From positions 39,657,561 through 39,721,560 of the forward strand of contig NC_088775.1 of NCBI RefSeq assembly GCF_954871325.1: a stretch of 64,000 bases of DNA. Reading direction: 5' to 3'. Below are positions 46,474 to 59,700 of the stretch, one piece after another. The notes under the pieces were generated by a model. It searched no databases and was not told where the DNA came from. It saw only the letters and a program-made list of their open reading frames with translations. The DNA is from Gordionus sp. m RMFG-2023. Taxonomy: Eukaryota; Nematomorpha; Gordioida; Chordodea; Parachordodidae. Each line of letters begins with the position of its first letter. Position 1 is the first letter of the stretch. The position numbers were made by a program, and so were the translations under genes.

Positions 46474-46835
46474 AGCCTAAAAACCGGCTGAACCAAAGTA
46501 GGCTTAACCGAAAAATCGCCTAAAACTAATTAGATAAAAAGTAAGGATTGGGAGCTCGGCTAATCGCCCGTCAGCGTTACGCAACACTCTACCTAAATTA
46601 TCCTTTATTCATATTTATTAAAATTATTTTATATTTATTATTATGTAACGATATATTAATGGCGGACGTTAGCCAAGCTCCTTAGCAGATGCCTAATTTT
46701 TGATTAATTAGTTATCGCCTATTTTTATGCTATAAGCTTAATTAGGCTTATCCGATTTTTTAACCTAAATACTCGGCTAAGCCGTTTTGAAATTGGTCAA
46801 CATTAACCGATTAAGCCACATTAAGGGTGGGTATT
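46474..46835. mobile_element. Possible inverted-repeat MITE with GCCTAAAAACCGGC
   Basis: TAGTGTTATTAGCCTAAAAA and AGGCTTAACCGAAAAATCG on the left have imperfect inverses (CGATTTTTTAACCTAAAT, TCGGCTAAGCC) on the right. GGCTTA/TAAGCC words recur throughout. No TSD was found and the edges are approximate. Confidence 0.4.
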
Positions 46836-48590
46836 CTACACTTATTGCAGTGCATTTCTGTCAAAATCAGGTTTTTAAATTTAATAAAACGCACTCAATT
46901 AACAAAACTTAATTTAGCTAAAAGATCACTAGAATACTGTATAATATTCACAGGGTATGCAGGGAAGACCAGAGTTGGTTGGATCAATTTCTGTCAAATT
47001 CATCATAGGTTCGAAAATAATTGTATGTGAATTTACAATACTAAATGATAGTTCAAACCCTTACCTATAAATTGCACATCGACAATAATTGAGTATACTT
47101 TTTTCTCAAAGTTGATTTTAGTAATAGAAATTTTTCTTATTTCAAGCCGTAAACCTTATAAGTGTAGGAAAAGATAAATCAAAAAATTTTTAAATGAAGC
47201 TTGGTATTGTTTAAGGGGATTTTCAAATTTTTAAAAAGTCAGCATTTATTATGTTATTAAAAAAAATATTTCCTGCCTTGATTAAATTTCGACTTTTAAA
47301 ATATGGATCTAAAATCAAATCCAATTAATATAGTGGTTGCAGGATTTGGTTTATAAGTAAATGCCTTGTTTTTTATCGGTTTTATTGTATTTTTTATAAC
47401 CTTCCGAAGTTGGCAAAATTTTATAAATTTTAGGTTCTATAGACCTAATTTTATTATATCAGACTTTGAATATCGATAAGAAAATTTTTATTTACATATA
47501 GGGATTTTATTTATTAATATCAATTTGTTTAAATATGGTTGGGTAACAGACAAACTTGTATTTTATCATAAGATTATAAGAAACTTTGTATCATGATATG
47601 CACTGATTTCCATCGCATTGTAATGTCTTTTTTTACAGATTGCTTACAATATTTTACTGACTTTTTTACATTTATTTAGAAGAAATTTCAAATATCTAAT
47701 TATCAAAAGATTTTACATCATATATTATCATATTACCTCCTTCTTCCCCCACTCCCCTCATTTTCTCTAACATATCAAAATTAGAACGGAATACTAAATA
47801 CAAACTAAACCTCTCATTTCAATGCCGATCTTGAATTATAACCTCTTCCCCTGTTGTAAAAGGGCCTGTTCGTGAGCAACTGTTTGAATGGTTAAGAGTC
47901 CTTTTATTATTGGTAGTCGATCTATAAATCTGGTTATAAGCCAATATAATTATCATTAATATTTTAATTTCTTCGGATTATTAAGGCTAATTATTTATTC
48001 GAGCTTTTCTGTTAGGGGGAGGGGGGTGCTTCTTAATAAAAAAATTCATGATTAAAGCAATATTTCTATTTTCTAGCATAACATAATGATTTTCATGACC
48101 TACGCTTTCGGAGGATGATATCTTACTTTGCTAATATATTTTTTTATAGGGCCTTGTTTTTATGGAATCCTAAATGATAAGTTCGCTTCAGCTTGTTTTA
48201 TTAATTTTAATATCCGTCTATGCTCGCCTTTAAAACTTTTGTTTAAAATATTTTTATGAAACCTCTTTTAGTCTGGAAGAATGTACAATTAAAAAATATG
48301 AAGGAATAGGAAATGTAAAAAAGAGTTATTTTCCACCAAAGATTGCACTCACAAAGTAAATATTTTATTCCATGAAATTTTCTCATCTTCAGAACAAAAC
48401 GATGATAGTAATGCACAATCAACACAATAATCAACATTCGCGGTAATGCATTAGCAATAATGCATTTCGTGGAAAAGATTTCGCGGTATTGATGTGATAC
48501 TTAATTGATTATAACAAATGGTAATATAATTTAGTATTATTTATCAATAATTATTATAATAAAATTTACTGTAGATATTTCATTAACCAG
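46836..48590. other. AT-rich non-coding interval
   Basis: About 46840-46900 is another diverged arm of the 13162 MITE. About 48435-48500 is an inverted, short relative of the GCGAATGC minisatellite block at 4276-4330. The short frames here look like chance. Confidence 0.45.
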
Positions 48591-48983
48591 TGGCTTATCC
48601 AGGAATTTCTTATGGGGGAGGGGGATTTTGGGGGGCTTCACCCCCAAACCCACCTTATCTGGCCTTCGGCCAGCTTTTACCCTGGCCTTCGACTGGGTCT
48701 TATGTTTTAGCTATTCTATTAAATTATTCATAATTTAATAATAATTATATTTATATTTTTAACTATTATTTACTAATTCGTGTTTATGGATATTACAAGC
48801 CTATTTTTTATTATTTTAAGTTAGGAATATTATATTTAATTAAGTTTTTTTAAATGTAAAGTTGAAATAAAGTTTAATGTCATTTTTTTATAAAATTTGC
48901 TTTAAAAACTAGTCTCAGTTTAAATTCTCATACAATATAAGTAGAATATAATTTTTTTTATTGAAAATACTAATAGTATTAAA
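48591..48983. mobile_element. hAT-type MITE, left part, cut by LTR insertion
   Basis: Starts CAGTGGCTTATCCAGGAATT and has GGGGGAGGGGGATT and a TGGCCTTCGGCCA hairpin, like the family at 14357-14770 in opposite orientation. It runs into the LTR start at 48984. The matching right end was not found. Confidence 0.55.
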
Positions 48984-51900
48984 TGTATTCTGGATACCCA
49001 TAGTTGATATTGAATTGTATTAAACGATAGAATAAGTATAACAAAATACTATTTAAATTATTCAGAATTTCTTTATTTCTTAAAATTATATAATTATTAT
49101 TTCTTTTTTTTTTATAAATTTAACAAAAATTTTTCAATGAATTAATTTTACAAAAATATATATTTTCAAAAAAATATATTATTATAATAATTTATATTAT
49201 TTTTTTTACATTAAATAATAATAATTTTTTTCCTCCAATCAGATGTCTACAATCCATCTGATTGACATTTGAGGCTTATATATATATATACATTTTTTTA
49301 ACATACTAAGACATGTCACCCCTTTATGGGTCAACGACATTCTTCACCATTAAATATAATATTTAATATATATTTTGAAAAATATTATATTATTAATTAT
49401 GTTGTTATAATAAGAGAATTTTTTTTCTTTAGAATGTATTCATAAGGAAAAATACGGATATCCAGTTGTCCCTCTTTACCCCATATTTATATACTCTTGA
49501 GCTTGATTACTAGTTGTACCGATAATCATCATGCGATTGCAGGCTTGACTCGAATAACGATAGTCAGCATTTAATCGTTGGCTTGATCTGAATAACGCTG
49601 GCCCTCCATAACATCAATTGAAACGACCGAAAATTTTTCCCGAATTGTCTTCTCACTTTTGTGAATCCCATTGGTTCAATCACAAGGTCAAAGTTTATAG
49701 TCTTAGTTCAACCATAAGGTCAAAGTTTATAGTCTCTTTATTGTCTAACACAATTAGAATCTTTTTTCTTTATACCATAGCAACATCAAAGTAAACCGTC
49801 CGTGAAAACAAAAAAAACATAACTTTCTTTTTCTTTTTCCACTGACCATCCATCACAAAAATTTACATTTTTTATTAACTTTTTCTTTACTTTCCTTGAA
49901 AAAAAAAACAACTGCTCGGTATATAACATAATCATAAACGATTCCCTCGTTATACCATTTAATTACTTATATTATACTCCTATCACTCTACAATGAGGAT
50001 ACTCGAGTATATAAAATAATCAATAAATTAATAAAATACTTTCCTCCGATGGACTTTAATACCATGTAACCGAAAGCATAAATTACCAAAACACCCCCAG
50101 TTGTTCAGTTTTCAACTAATTCATTAAGTTATATAATTTTGTTTTGTAATCCACTAATTTTATCAATTACGTGATTATTTAAATAACCAAAGGAATCTCT
50201 TCCTTCAAGGGAAAACAAAAAAAATTGTCTTTGCCCTTCAATACCCTGAGACTCAATTATAATCCCGTATAATTATAGGATGTTGAGTTCTCCCTCCGAA
50301 ATATAAAAATCCCTTTATTTTCCAGGCTTTTCAAAGTTTCAATTAAGCATCCTCTAATGGATTCCATTAACACTTAATCCCAAAGAAGCCTACCCCTATC
50401 TTTATGATAGTATCTTACTCCCAATACTACGCAAGTATCGTTATCAGAGTATCCCAAAAGAATCAATATTTTCATTATTGACATTTAACATATTATGCTA
50501 TATTACTACAATAAATTTCATTATTCATCTTTAACACATTATGCTATATGATTCCAATAATCTAAGATTCTGGAAAAATAATCAGATAAGATTAATATTT
50601 AAGCATTTTCATATTATCTTTATCCTTTCTTACTTTCTCCTAACCTTACGTGATCATTATGTCTGATTACCGTAATTCCATTTATTAGCAAAATTTCATT
50701 TAATTTGGAAACAAGGTTTTCTACTATACGACCTTTTCCCATTTCTTCCCTTTGTTATCAAACAAACGGGCCCATATAATTCTTCCCACAGGATATTTTA
50801 TTACAATCTTATCAACCGAAGGTACACCAGTTCCATCTTTGGATTTTAAGAAATCCAACGGCATTCTGGTCCTTCTTCCCCAAAAATAACTCTACCGGAG
50901 TAATTCCCTCTCGGTTTCTGGAATTATTATAATATAAATGGGCCATCCAAACATCATTACTTTCTTGTTTGGCCTTTTTAATCCAATTTTTCACGATAGC
51001 TACCATTCTCTCCGCCTGTCCATTGGAACTGGGATGATATGGTGGAGCTAATACGTGTTTAATTTTCATCGCATTACAAAAATCTTTGAAACTTTCACTT
51101 ACAAAGGCCGGACCTCCATCAGACACTATTGTCTTTGGAATCCCAAATCTAGCCCATAACCTTTGTAACAATTTGATAACAATTCTAGTGGTTAATCCAT
51201 GAACCTCCTCATATTCAATCCACTTAGAATATGCATCAACAACTAAAAAATACGACTTCTTGTTTAAGTCAAAAAAATCCACGTGAACACGCTCCCACGG
51301 CCTTTCAGGTCTCGGCCAATAACTGCCTATTTCCTTCCGGGGCATAACGGCACACGAATTACATGGAATACAACTCCTTGTAATCTTTTCAATATCATCT
51401 CTCATTCCAGGCCACCATACATACTCACGAGCCCAAGATTTCATTTTATCCCGACCCTGATGTCCTGCATGCAACAATCGTACAATTTTACTCCGTAATT
51501 TCAACGGAATCACGGCTCTATTACCCCGCATCAAACAATCATCCACTACGGACAATTCCTTTTCAATTTTATTTTAAACTTTACTATTATTTTTCCACGG
51601 TTCTTGTCCCGTCAAAAATAATTTTACTCGACCCAATTCCTTATCCCCTAAGGTATTGCTTTTAAGATCCTCCCAATTCGTAGGACCACCCTTTAACATA
51701 TGTGATAAAGAACAAATTAATACCCTGTCTTCATTCACCATTATACTTTTGTTACCGTCAAGATCCCCTTCACTGGATCCTAACCTAGATAAAATATCAG
51801 GCAAACAATTTTCCTTGCCCCTGCGATATCTGATTTCCACATTAAAACTTCCCACCAGTAACAACCAACGTTGCAACCGGGGAGACAGCATTAACTCTTT

Positions 51901-54145
51901 ATTATCTTTTTTAAATAAATGAATTAACGGCTTATGATCCGTGTAAATTATAAATCTTTTACCGATCAAATATTCACGACATTTGGTTAATCCAAAGATA
52001 ACCGCTAGGGCTTCTTGTTCAATAACCGAATATCTAGTTTCCACTTCCCTGAAAACTCTCGAAAAAAATATGATGGGTCTTTCCACACCATCCATTAAAT
52101 GTAACAATGCACCTCCAACCCCCTTGTTGGATGCATCAACTGCCAATATGATCTCTAAATCATTATTAAAACATACCAAAATCGGTTCCTCACCAATTTT
52201 TCCTTTTAAAATATCAAAAGCATTTTTCTGTTCAATTTTCCACACAAAATGAACACCTTTCTTTAATAAACCATACAATGGAGATGCCAATTTTGCAAAA
52301 TCTTCCACAAAACGATGATAATAATTTACCATTCCCAAAAATGATTGCAACTCCGCTTTATTGGTTGGCGGATTCATATTCGTTATATTTTTTAAATTTT
52401 TTTCCAGAGGTTTCACCTCCATTCCATTTATGCGATGTCCTAAGTAGATAACTTCCGTTACCCCAAGAACACTCTTTTCCTTGCTGGCCCTCAGACCCTT
52501 ATCACGAATCCGCTTGAAAACCTCTTCCAAACGTTGATTATGTTGCTCTGGTGTTATACCAGTCACCAACACATCATCCATATAATAAACTCCTTCTAGG
52601 CCCTGGAAAACTGATGCCATAGTGCGCTGAAATATCGGCGCTGACACACTTAATCCAAACGGTAGCCTACAAAAGGCAAATAATCCTTTCGGAGTCGTTA
52701 TTGTAAATAATTTATGAATTTCTTCTTTCAAAGGCAATTGCAAATAAGCCGAAGAAAAATCAACCTTGGAAAAATACTTGGCACCTTTTAAACTGGCCAA
52801 AATTTCCTCAATCCTAGGCAATGGATATTTTACCTCCACTACCCATCTATTTAACGTTACACGGAAATCAGCACATAGCCTTAACTTTCCATTCGATTTT
52901 CTAACAGGTACCAATGGTGTGGCCCACTCACTATATTCCACGGGAATAATATGCCATCTCTAACCCATTGATCCAATTCTTCATCGATTTCCCTTTTCCA
53001 CTCAAAAGGAACTCTTCGACAAGCCAAAAAGATGGGTGAAAAACCCTCTTTAAGTTTAACGTCTACTTGATACTCATTTAAACGTCCTAATTTTTCTTCA
53101 AAAATTATACCATATTTTCTAACCAAAACAGGTATAGCCAGATCGATCCTTTTTAATCCATCGATTTCAATTTCCATAATTTGATCCCTATCAATTTTAT
53201 CATTTATTTCTGTATGATCAGAACTGATCCCTACCCTTTTAGGAGTTTCAATAAAATTATTATTACCGACAACCCTATTTTCATCATTCAATAATTTAGA
53301 TATCCCTTCTTTCTGAAGTTCATCTCGGATATTATCCGCCATTAAATCTCCTTTATCACTAGCTAATCCTCTATCAATAATAAATAAATTCCAATAATTA
53401 TTATAGGGTCCAATTGTGGTAATCCAATCCCACCCCATAATAGTTTCCACTTTCCCACTATCCATAAATCTAAACTTATGATAGTATCATTAAAAACCAC
53501 ATACCATTGAGTTTTACCCAAAACCTCAATTTCAGAACCATCGAACTGTTTTAAACACATATTTTCCTTACTAATCACGCCATTAGGCCAATATTTATAA
53601 AAATTTTCACAAGACATTATCGAAATGCTCGCACCAGTGTCAAATAGCATATCAATATACCTGCAGTCAATTCTCAAGTTAACCCTAGGACATTGACCCA
53701 GTCTATTTATTCCATCAGTCCTTAAAATTTCACAAGTTTTAAGGGGCTGATCGCTATATATTCCCTCTGAAATATGCATTTCATTAAAATTTAAATTTCC
53801 TCCTAAATTCAACTCAGACTTTCGAGGCTTTTTACTAATATAACTATATTTTTTCATAATATCCCGAGAAGATTTCTCCCATTTAAAATTATCAACATTT
53901 TTCCTATTTGTATATTTCACAATGCTCCCAGGAAATCTTTCCCATTTAAAAGCATTATTTTTCATTATATTCACATTAAAACTATAATCAACCGTTTTAA
54001 CTTTATCTTCATGATAACAAACATTTTCATTAAAACCATTAAAATTATGAGAATCCTATCTCTTTTTATTATTATAATATACTTTCTTAAAATTTTTATT
54101 ACCCTGTATTCTAACTGCTAGATGATTACATTTGCTATCATATAG

Positions 54146-54928
54146 TCAGTGTAAATCATAATTTATAGCTATATGTCCCGTCTCTTTACATTTAAAACAT
54201 AAACGAGACCCATCCAAATTCGATTTCAACGAATTAACTTTATTTACATCTAGGCCTGAAATCTTCCTTACATTGGAATTTTCTCCACTAGATTTTTGCA
54301 ATAGAAAACCCATTCTAAAATTCTGTTCCTTTACAATACAGGTTTTGGCATAATGACCCTTGTAACCGCACCGATTACAAATTATGTCAGCAATCATTTT
54401 TGGAAAACTCTTTCCATTCGAAATAATTCTATCACCGAATTGTTTCTTATCCCCTTGATTATTCATACTAATCAACCTGGATACATCACTATAAATATCT
54501 TTAATAGATTCTTTTATATCTTTTAATTCCTGGAGGATAATCACTGATCTCTCCATAAATTCCAAACGATCATCAATATTATCTTTCATCGTTTCAACCA
54601 TTCCTGGTTTGCCGTTCTTGATTTCACTTAAAATTCCATTTAAACTACTTTCCAAGTCCGAAATTCTTTTAAAACAATTAACAGACACCAGAGTGTCCTT
54701 TTTGCAATTACCATATACCTTGGTCGCAACCAAAGTACATTTTCCACATAAAAATTTCAAAAGTATATATATTGAATATAGAATTATTATTAATCCTAAT
54801 GTAACTAAGTGATGACCTATATCCAATTCATTAAGGTTCTGATACAAGATTTTATAACCCATATCCTTAAAGATGGCAATTTTATTAATAAAAGTAGGCT
54901 CAGAATACTTATCGAAATACACAACCAT
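54146..54928 (-). CDS. Gag-like first ORF of the outer LTR element (fossil)
   Basis: About 260 residues. There is one strong hydrophobic segment near residues 40-62 (LGLIIILYSIYILLKFL). A stretch of charged, coiled-coil-like sequence follows (about 95-165), then two CCHC-type zinc knuckles near the C-terminus (CNRCGYKGHYAKTC and a second, less regular one). Zinc knuckles identify it as the nucleic-acid-binding part of Gag. The membrane segment ahead of them is not typical of Ty3/gypsy Gag, and no clear capsid domain is recognised. Fossil; described for its parts only. Confidence 0.6.
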   Translation of the reverse strand: MVVYFDKYSEPTFINKIAIFKDMGYKILYQNLNELDIGHHLVTLGLIIILYSIYILLKFLCGKCTLVATKVYGNCKKDTLVSVNCFKRISDLESSLNGILSEIKNGKPGMVETMKDNIDDRLEFMERSVIILQELKDIKESIKDIYSDVSRLISMNNQGDKKQFGDRIISNGKSFPKMIADIICNRCGYKGHYAKTCIVKEQNFRMGFLLQKSSGENSNVRKISGLDVNKVNSLKSNLDGSRLCFKCKETGHIAINYDLH

Positions 54929-55127
54929 CGCATATTACAAATTTCTACTTTAAAATTACGTTATTACAAAAAGAAAAAATATTTTTCCAAACTACTTTGT
55001 TAATTAAAATTCACAAAAAAAAATTTAAACCACAAAAACGTTATTATTGCGTTGTGTCCTAAGGTAACCTATAATATGTAAAATAAAAAAAAGTTTTATT
55101 TTTTTACCTTAAAATAATGAATACCCT

Positions 55128-55165
55128 TGAATTTCCAGGTTCGAATCCTGGGAGAACGGTCAACA
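55128..55165 (-). other. tRNA T-arm-like sequence at the primer-binding position
   Basis: Just inside the 5' LTR of the outer element. CCAGG (55135-55139), loop TTCGAAT and CCTGG (55147-55151) form a perfect tRNA T arm, followed by GAGAACGG. A primer-binding site is complementary to the 3' end of a tRNA, so part of this match is expected. The T stem and loop extend beyond the usual 18 nt. No complete tRNA is present. Confidence 0.6.
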
Positions 55166-56172
55166 CTTTTTAAGTGTATTCTGGATACCCATAGTTGATA
55201 TTGAATTGTATTAAACGATAGAATAAGTATAACAAAATACTATTTAAATTATTCAGAATTTCTTTATTTCTTAAAATTATATAATTATTATTTCTTTTTT
55301 TTTTATAAATTTAACAAAAATTTTTCAATGAATTAATTTTACAAAAATATATATTTTCAAAAAAATATATTATTATAATAATTATTATTATTTTTTTTAC
55401 ATTAAATAATAATAATTTTTTTCCTCCAATCAGATGTCTACAATCCATCTGATTGACATTTGAGGCTGTTGTATATGCAAATTCGAATGTTAATTTTGAA
55501 AAGTGATTATTCATAAATAAATGGTAGACGAAGATAATATTTTTGGGGTAATTTGTCTATGTAAATAATCTTAAATTGAACATAATATTTTTCTATAAAT
55601 TTTATATATATATTCAAATATGCAAATTTTATATATTTAATTCTTCGAAAATTGTTTAATTTTTTTATATATATATATATACATTGTTAATTCAAAAAAG
55701 TTCAGTTTTGAATAATTTTGGATTCTGCGAAATTTATGTTATTATTTTTAACGAACGATATTTGGAAATAAAATTAATAAAACCAAAGGAAAGAGTTAAT
55801 AAAGAAAAGGTAAACCTACAATTTGATAAATTATAATTATTAAGCGAAATGACATATATATTTTAGGTACTCAAGGGTAAGTAATTAAACATCATTATTA
55901 TTAGAATTAATCTTTTATTTAATTTTAGAAAGATTTAACAAACCTATAATTCTTAAATTGCTCTCCCAATACTGATTAAACACCCTGAGTAAGTTCGGAA
56001 TTATAACAATTTGGACCGAAGTAAATCAGGGACCTTTAGATATTCACGTAGGAATTAAAAGGTAAAAACAGATTTATTTTATGGTATATAAATTATTATT
56101 ACTTTTATTTATGATAGTAGTAATTTTATATGTATACAATTTTTTTAAATTATTTAAAATTTTATTAATTAA

Positions 56173-56589
56173 GTGGTTATTGAGTACTTTATAATGTATA
56201 TTACACAGATTAATTTATTAAGTTTAGTTTTTGAATATATAGGTATAATTATAATTTTGTTATTAATTTTAAGTTTCTCGATAGGATTAATAATAGGTAG
56301 AAATACTTCGGTAATAAGATTGGAAAATAAAGATTTAGAAAGAATAAAGAACGCTATAAGAAAAGAAAGTAATATAAGTCAAATAAATAATGTAGGGACA
56401 ATTAAATGTTACAGTTGTGGAAAGTTCGGACACATTTCGAGGCAATGTGATTTAACTGGACATTTAAATTGCACGAGATGTGGACGGAAAGGCCATTTAG
56501 TAACAAATTGTAGAAGTTTTGCAGATAATAGTTTAATATGTTTAAAATGTGGACTAAAAGGACATGTTCAGGAAACATGTAACAGATGA
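56173..56589 (+). CDS. Gag-like ORF with membrane segment and three zinc knuckles (fossil)
   Basis: 138 residues. A long hydrophobic segment lies near residues 12-40 (YIGIIIILLLILSFSIGLII). A short charged stretch follows, then three consecutive CCHC knuckles (CYSCGKFGHISRQC, CTRCGRKGHLVTNC, CLKCGLKGHVQETC). It is far shorter than usual Gag and no capsid domain is recognisable. The same order, membrane segment then knuckles, occurs in the outer element's first ORF, so it appears to be a feature of this lineage and not an accident of one copy. It lies about 115 bp before pol. Confidence 0.75.
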   Translation: MVIEYFIMYITQINLLSLVFEYIGIIIILLLILSFSIGLIIGRNTSVIRLENKDLERIKNAIRKESNISQINNVGTIKCYSCGKFGHISRQCDLTGHLNCTRCGRKGHLVTNCRSFADNSLICLKCGLKGHVQETCNR

Positions 56590-56703
56590 CTATATAAAAG
56601 AGAGAATAAGTATATAAATTATAATAGTAATAGTATATCTGATTTTTATAAATTTAATTGTAAATTAGGAATAAATGATAATAATATAAATGATTTAGAA
56701 TAT

Positions 56704-59700
56704 TTGAATAAATATAAGATAAATGATAAAAAAAATTTCGAAACAGAAAACATATGCAAGATGGAGTTGGAAAATATTATAAGGAAAAATAGATGTCCTA
56801 TGATTAAAATAAATATAGGTGAAATGGAAATTAACTTTTTATTAGATACAGGAGCCGAAATTAGTTTAATGAGTGTAAAAGAATTTAATAAATATTTTTC
56901 AAAAGATAGATTCATCACAAAGAAAATAAAGGTGAGACAGATAGATGGGAGCATGATTAAAATTCTTGGTTTTTATATAATAAAATTGATAGATATAAAG
57001 AAGGAAATAAAGTTATGGATAACGACAATAAATACGGAACCAATTTTAGGTTGGAATGACATTAAGAAGATAGGACCGGATTATAAGTGGTGGTCTTTAT
57101 TCGAAAATATACAAGAGAACAACAAAACAACTAAAGAGATAATAAGAAGTGAGGTTAAAGAGAAGACTGAGTTACCTTGCTTAAGAGTCAATCAAGAGAT
57201 AGTTCTCGATGAACTTAAAAATCGAACACCAGAATTTTTGATTAAATATAGAAGCAACTTAGAAGAAATTAAGAAAACAAGAGATATAAAGACTATAGAG
57301 GTAAATTCAGTCGAAATTAAACAAGGAATTAATAATATGGTAGACCAGAATGTTGTTGAAGATATTTTTGACAAAGAAATAAAGATTATTTTGAATAGGT
57401 ATAAGGAAGTCTTTAAAGAAGAATTAGGTACTCTGAAAAATTTTGAAGTAGATATACGATTAGAAGAAAATTATAGGCCTAAGTTTTGCGGCATAAGAAG
57501 ATTACCGTTTTCTTGGATAGAAGAGATAGATAAAGAATTAGATAAATGGTTAAAAGACGGAATAATAAAACCAATAGTGCATAGTGAATGGGCAACACCT
57601 TTAGTGCCCATAAGAAAACCAGATAACAGTTTAAGATTGTGTATAGACTATAGAGTAACAGTTAATAAGTGCGTAATAAATGAAAAGTATCCACTACCTA
57701 GAATAGAACAACTGCTAGCGAATTTAAGAGGAGACACCCTGTTTTCAAAGATTGATTTTTCGAATGCGTATTTGCAAATTAAGGTGAGTGAAAAGACAAG
57801 TAAGATACTAACGATTACAACTCATAGAGGTTTGTTTGCATTCTGTCGATTACCTTTTGGTTTGAAAATATCAGCGCCAATATTTCAAAGAACGATGACG
57901 GCGTTATTTCAAGGAATAAAAGGAATAATGTATTATTTAGATGATGTTTTGATATCTGGTAGAACAGAAGAAGAACACAATTCGAGATTAGTTAAAGTGT
58001 TAAATATTATAGTAGAAAATGGTTTAAAAGCTAATTTGAAGAAGAGCGTTTTTGGAGTAAAAGAAATAAAGTATTTAGGACATGTTATAAAGGGAAATGA
58101 GATTACGCCAATTGGAAAGAATATAGATAAGATCATGAATATGAGAGCCCCGAATAATAAAGCGGAGGTACAAGCGTTTTTAGGAGCAACAAATTATTAT
58201 CATCGGTTTGTTCAAAATTTTGCAGAAATTGCTACACCGTTGTATGATTTATTAAAGAAAAATAAAAAGTTTGAATGGGGAGAAGCACAGGAGAAAAGTT
58301 TCGAAAAGTTGAAAATAAAGATGGTAGAGAAGCCTATTTTAAGTTGTTTTAATGAGAAATTAAATATTATTTTAGCAGTAGATGCTTCTAATGAAGGTAT
58401 AGGAGGAGTTTTGTTGCAGATGATAGATAATGTGGAGAAACCTGTTTTATTTTTATCGAGACGATTTAATAGCACTGAGAAAAATTACTCAACGATAGAA
58501 AGAGAGGCTCTAGCAGTAAAATTCGGGCTTACGAAATGTAAGGAATATCTGATAGGAAAAAGGTTTTTATTGTATACGGACCATAAACCGTTGGTAGATT
58601 TATTTAAAAAAGAGAATAAGGAACTTATGATTTCACCCCGGTTGCAAAAATGGCTAATTTTAGTTGGTAATTTCGATTTTGAAATAAAATTCAGAGAAGG
58701 TAAACAAAATTGCTTACCGGACATTTTATCAAGATTGTTTAATAAAGACATTGAAGACATAGAACCAGTAATCAATAGTTTAGAATATATAGAAGAAGAA
58801 GAAAATGTAAATTGTAATATTATAAGAGCGGTGAGAATAGATACAAGAGAAAAACCTATAACATTTGATATAGTAGATAAGATATCCCAAAAAGATGAAG
58901 AATTAATAAGAATTAAAGCTTGTTTAAAAGGAGATATAGAATGGAAAAATGAAGATAAAGCGTTTAAAAAAGTTAAGAGTGAATTAAATATAGAAGACAA
59001 TTGTTTATTGAGAGGATATAGATTAGTGATACCGAATAAATTAAGAAAGGAAACCTTAGATGTAATACATTCAGGTCATCAAGGCATAGAAAGAATGAAA
59101 AATAAAGCAAGAGAATATATGTGGTGGCCTAAGATGAATAAGGAAATAGAAGAGTTAACAAGGAGCTGTGAAACCTGTAACATGTGGGCTAATGTTCCAG
59201 CAAAGAATAAGGAAGATAAATGGCCAAAGACAGACATTCCATGCGAAAGAATACACGTAGATTTTTTAGAATATGAGAAGAAAAGATTTTTTATCATGGT
59301 AGATGCAGGTTCAAAATGGATAGATTGTCAGCAAGTTTCAGGTTTATCAACAAGAGTAGCTTTAGACAAGATAAAGGATTTTGTAGGCAAATATGGTTTA
59401 ATGAAGACGATAGTATCAGATGGAGGTCCAGCGTTTAAAGGTAGAGCATTTGATAAATTTTGTGATAGGTGGAATATTAGACATTTATTATCACCACCTT
59501 ATTACCCAAGAAGCAATGGACAAGCTGAACGAATGGTAGCTTTAGTAAAGAGTTGGTTGAAAAAGGCAAAATATGGAGAAGGGCAATGGTGGTTATCATT
59601 GTTAGCATACAACAGTACGGAAACAGCAAAAGGAAAGTCACCAGCGGAAATATTTTTAGGAAGAAAGACGAGATCAGAATTAGATTTTTTAAAGGAAAAA

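Noticed and set aside
51283-52963. Plus-strand ORFs opposite the outer element's pol
   Set aside because: They are antisense shadows of a conserved polyprotein region.
55128-55165. A host tRNA gene
   Set aside because: Only the T arm and a 3' acceptor-like strand exist; no D arm, anticodon arm or 5' acceptor.
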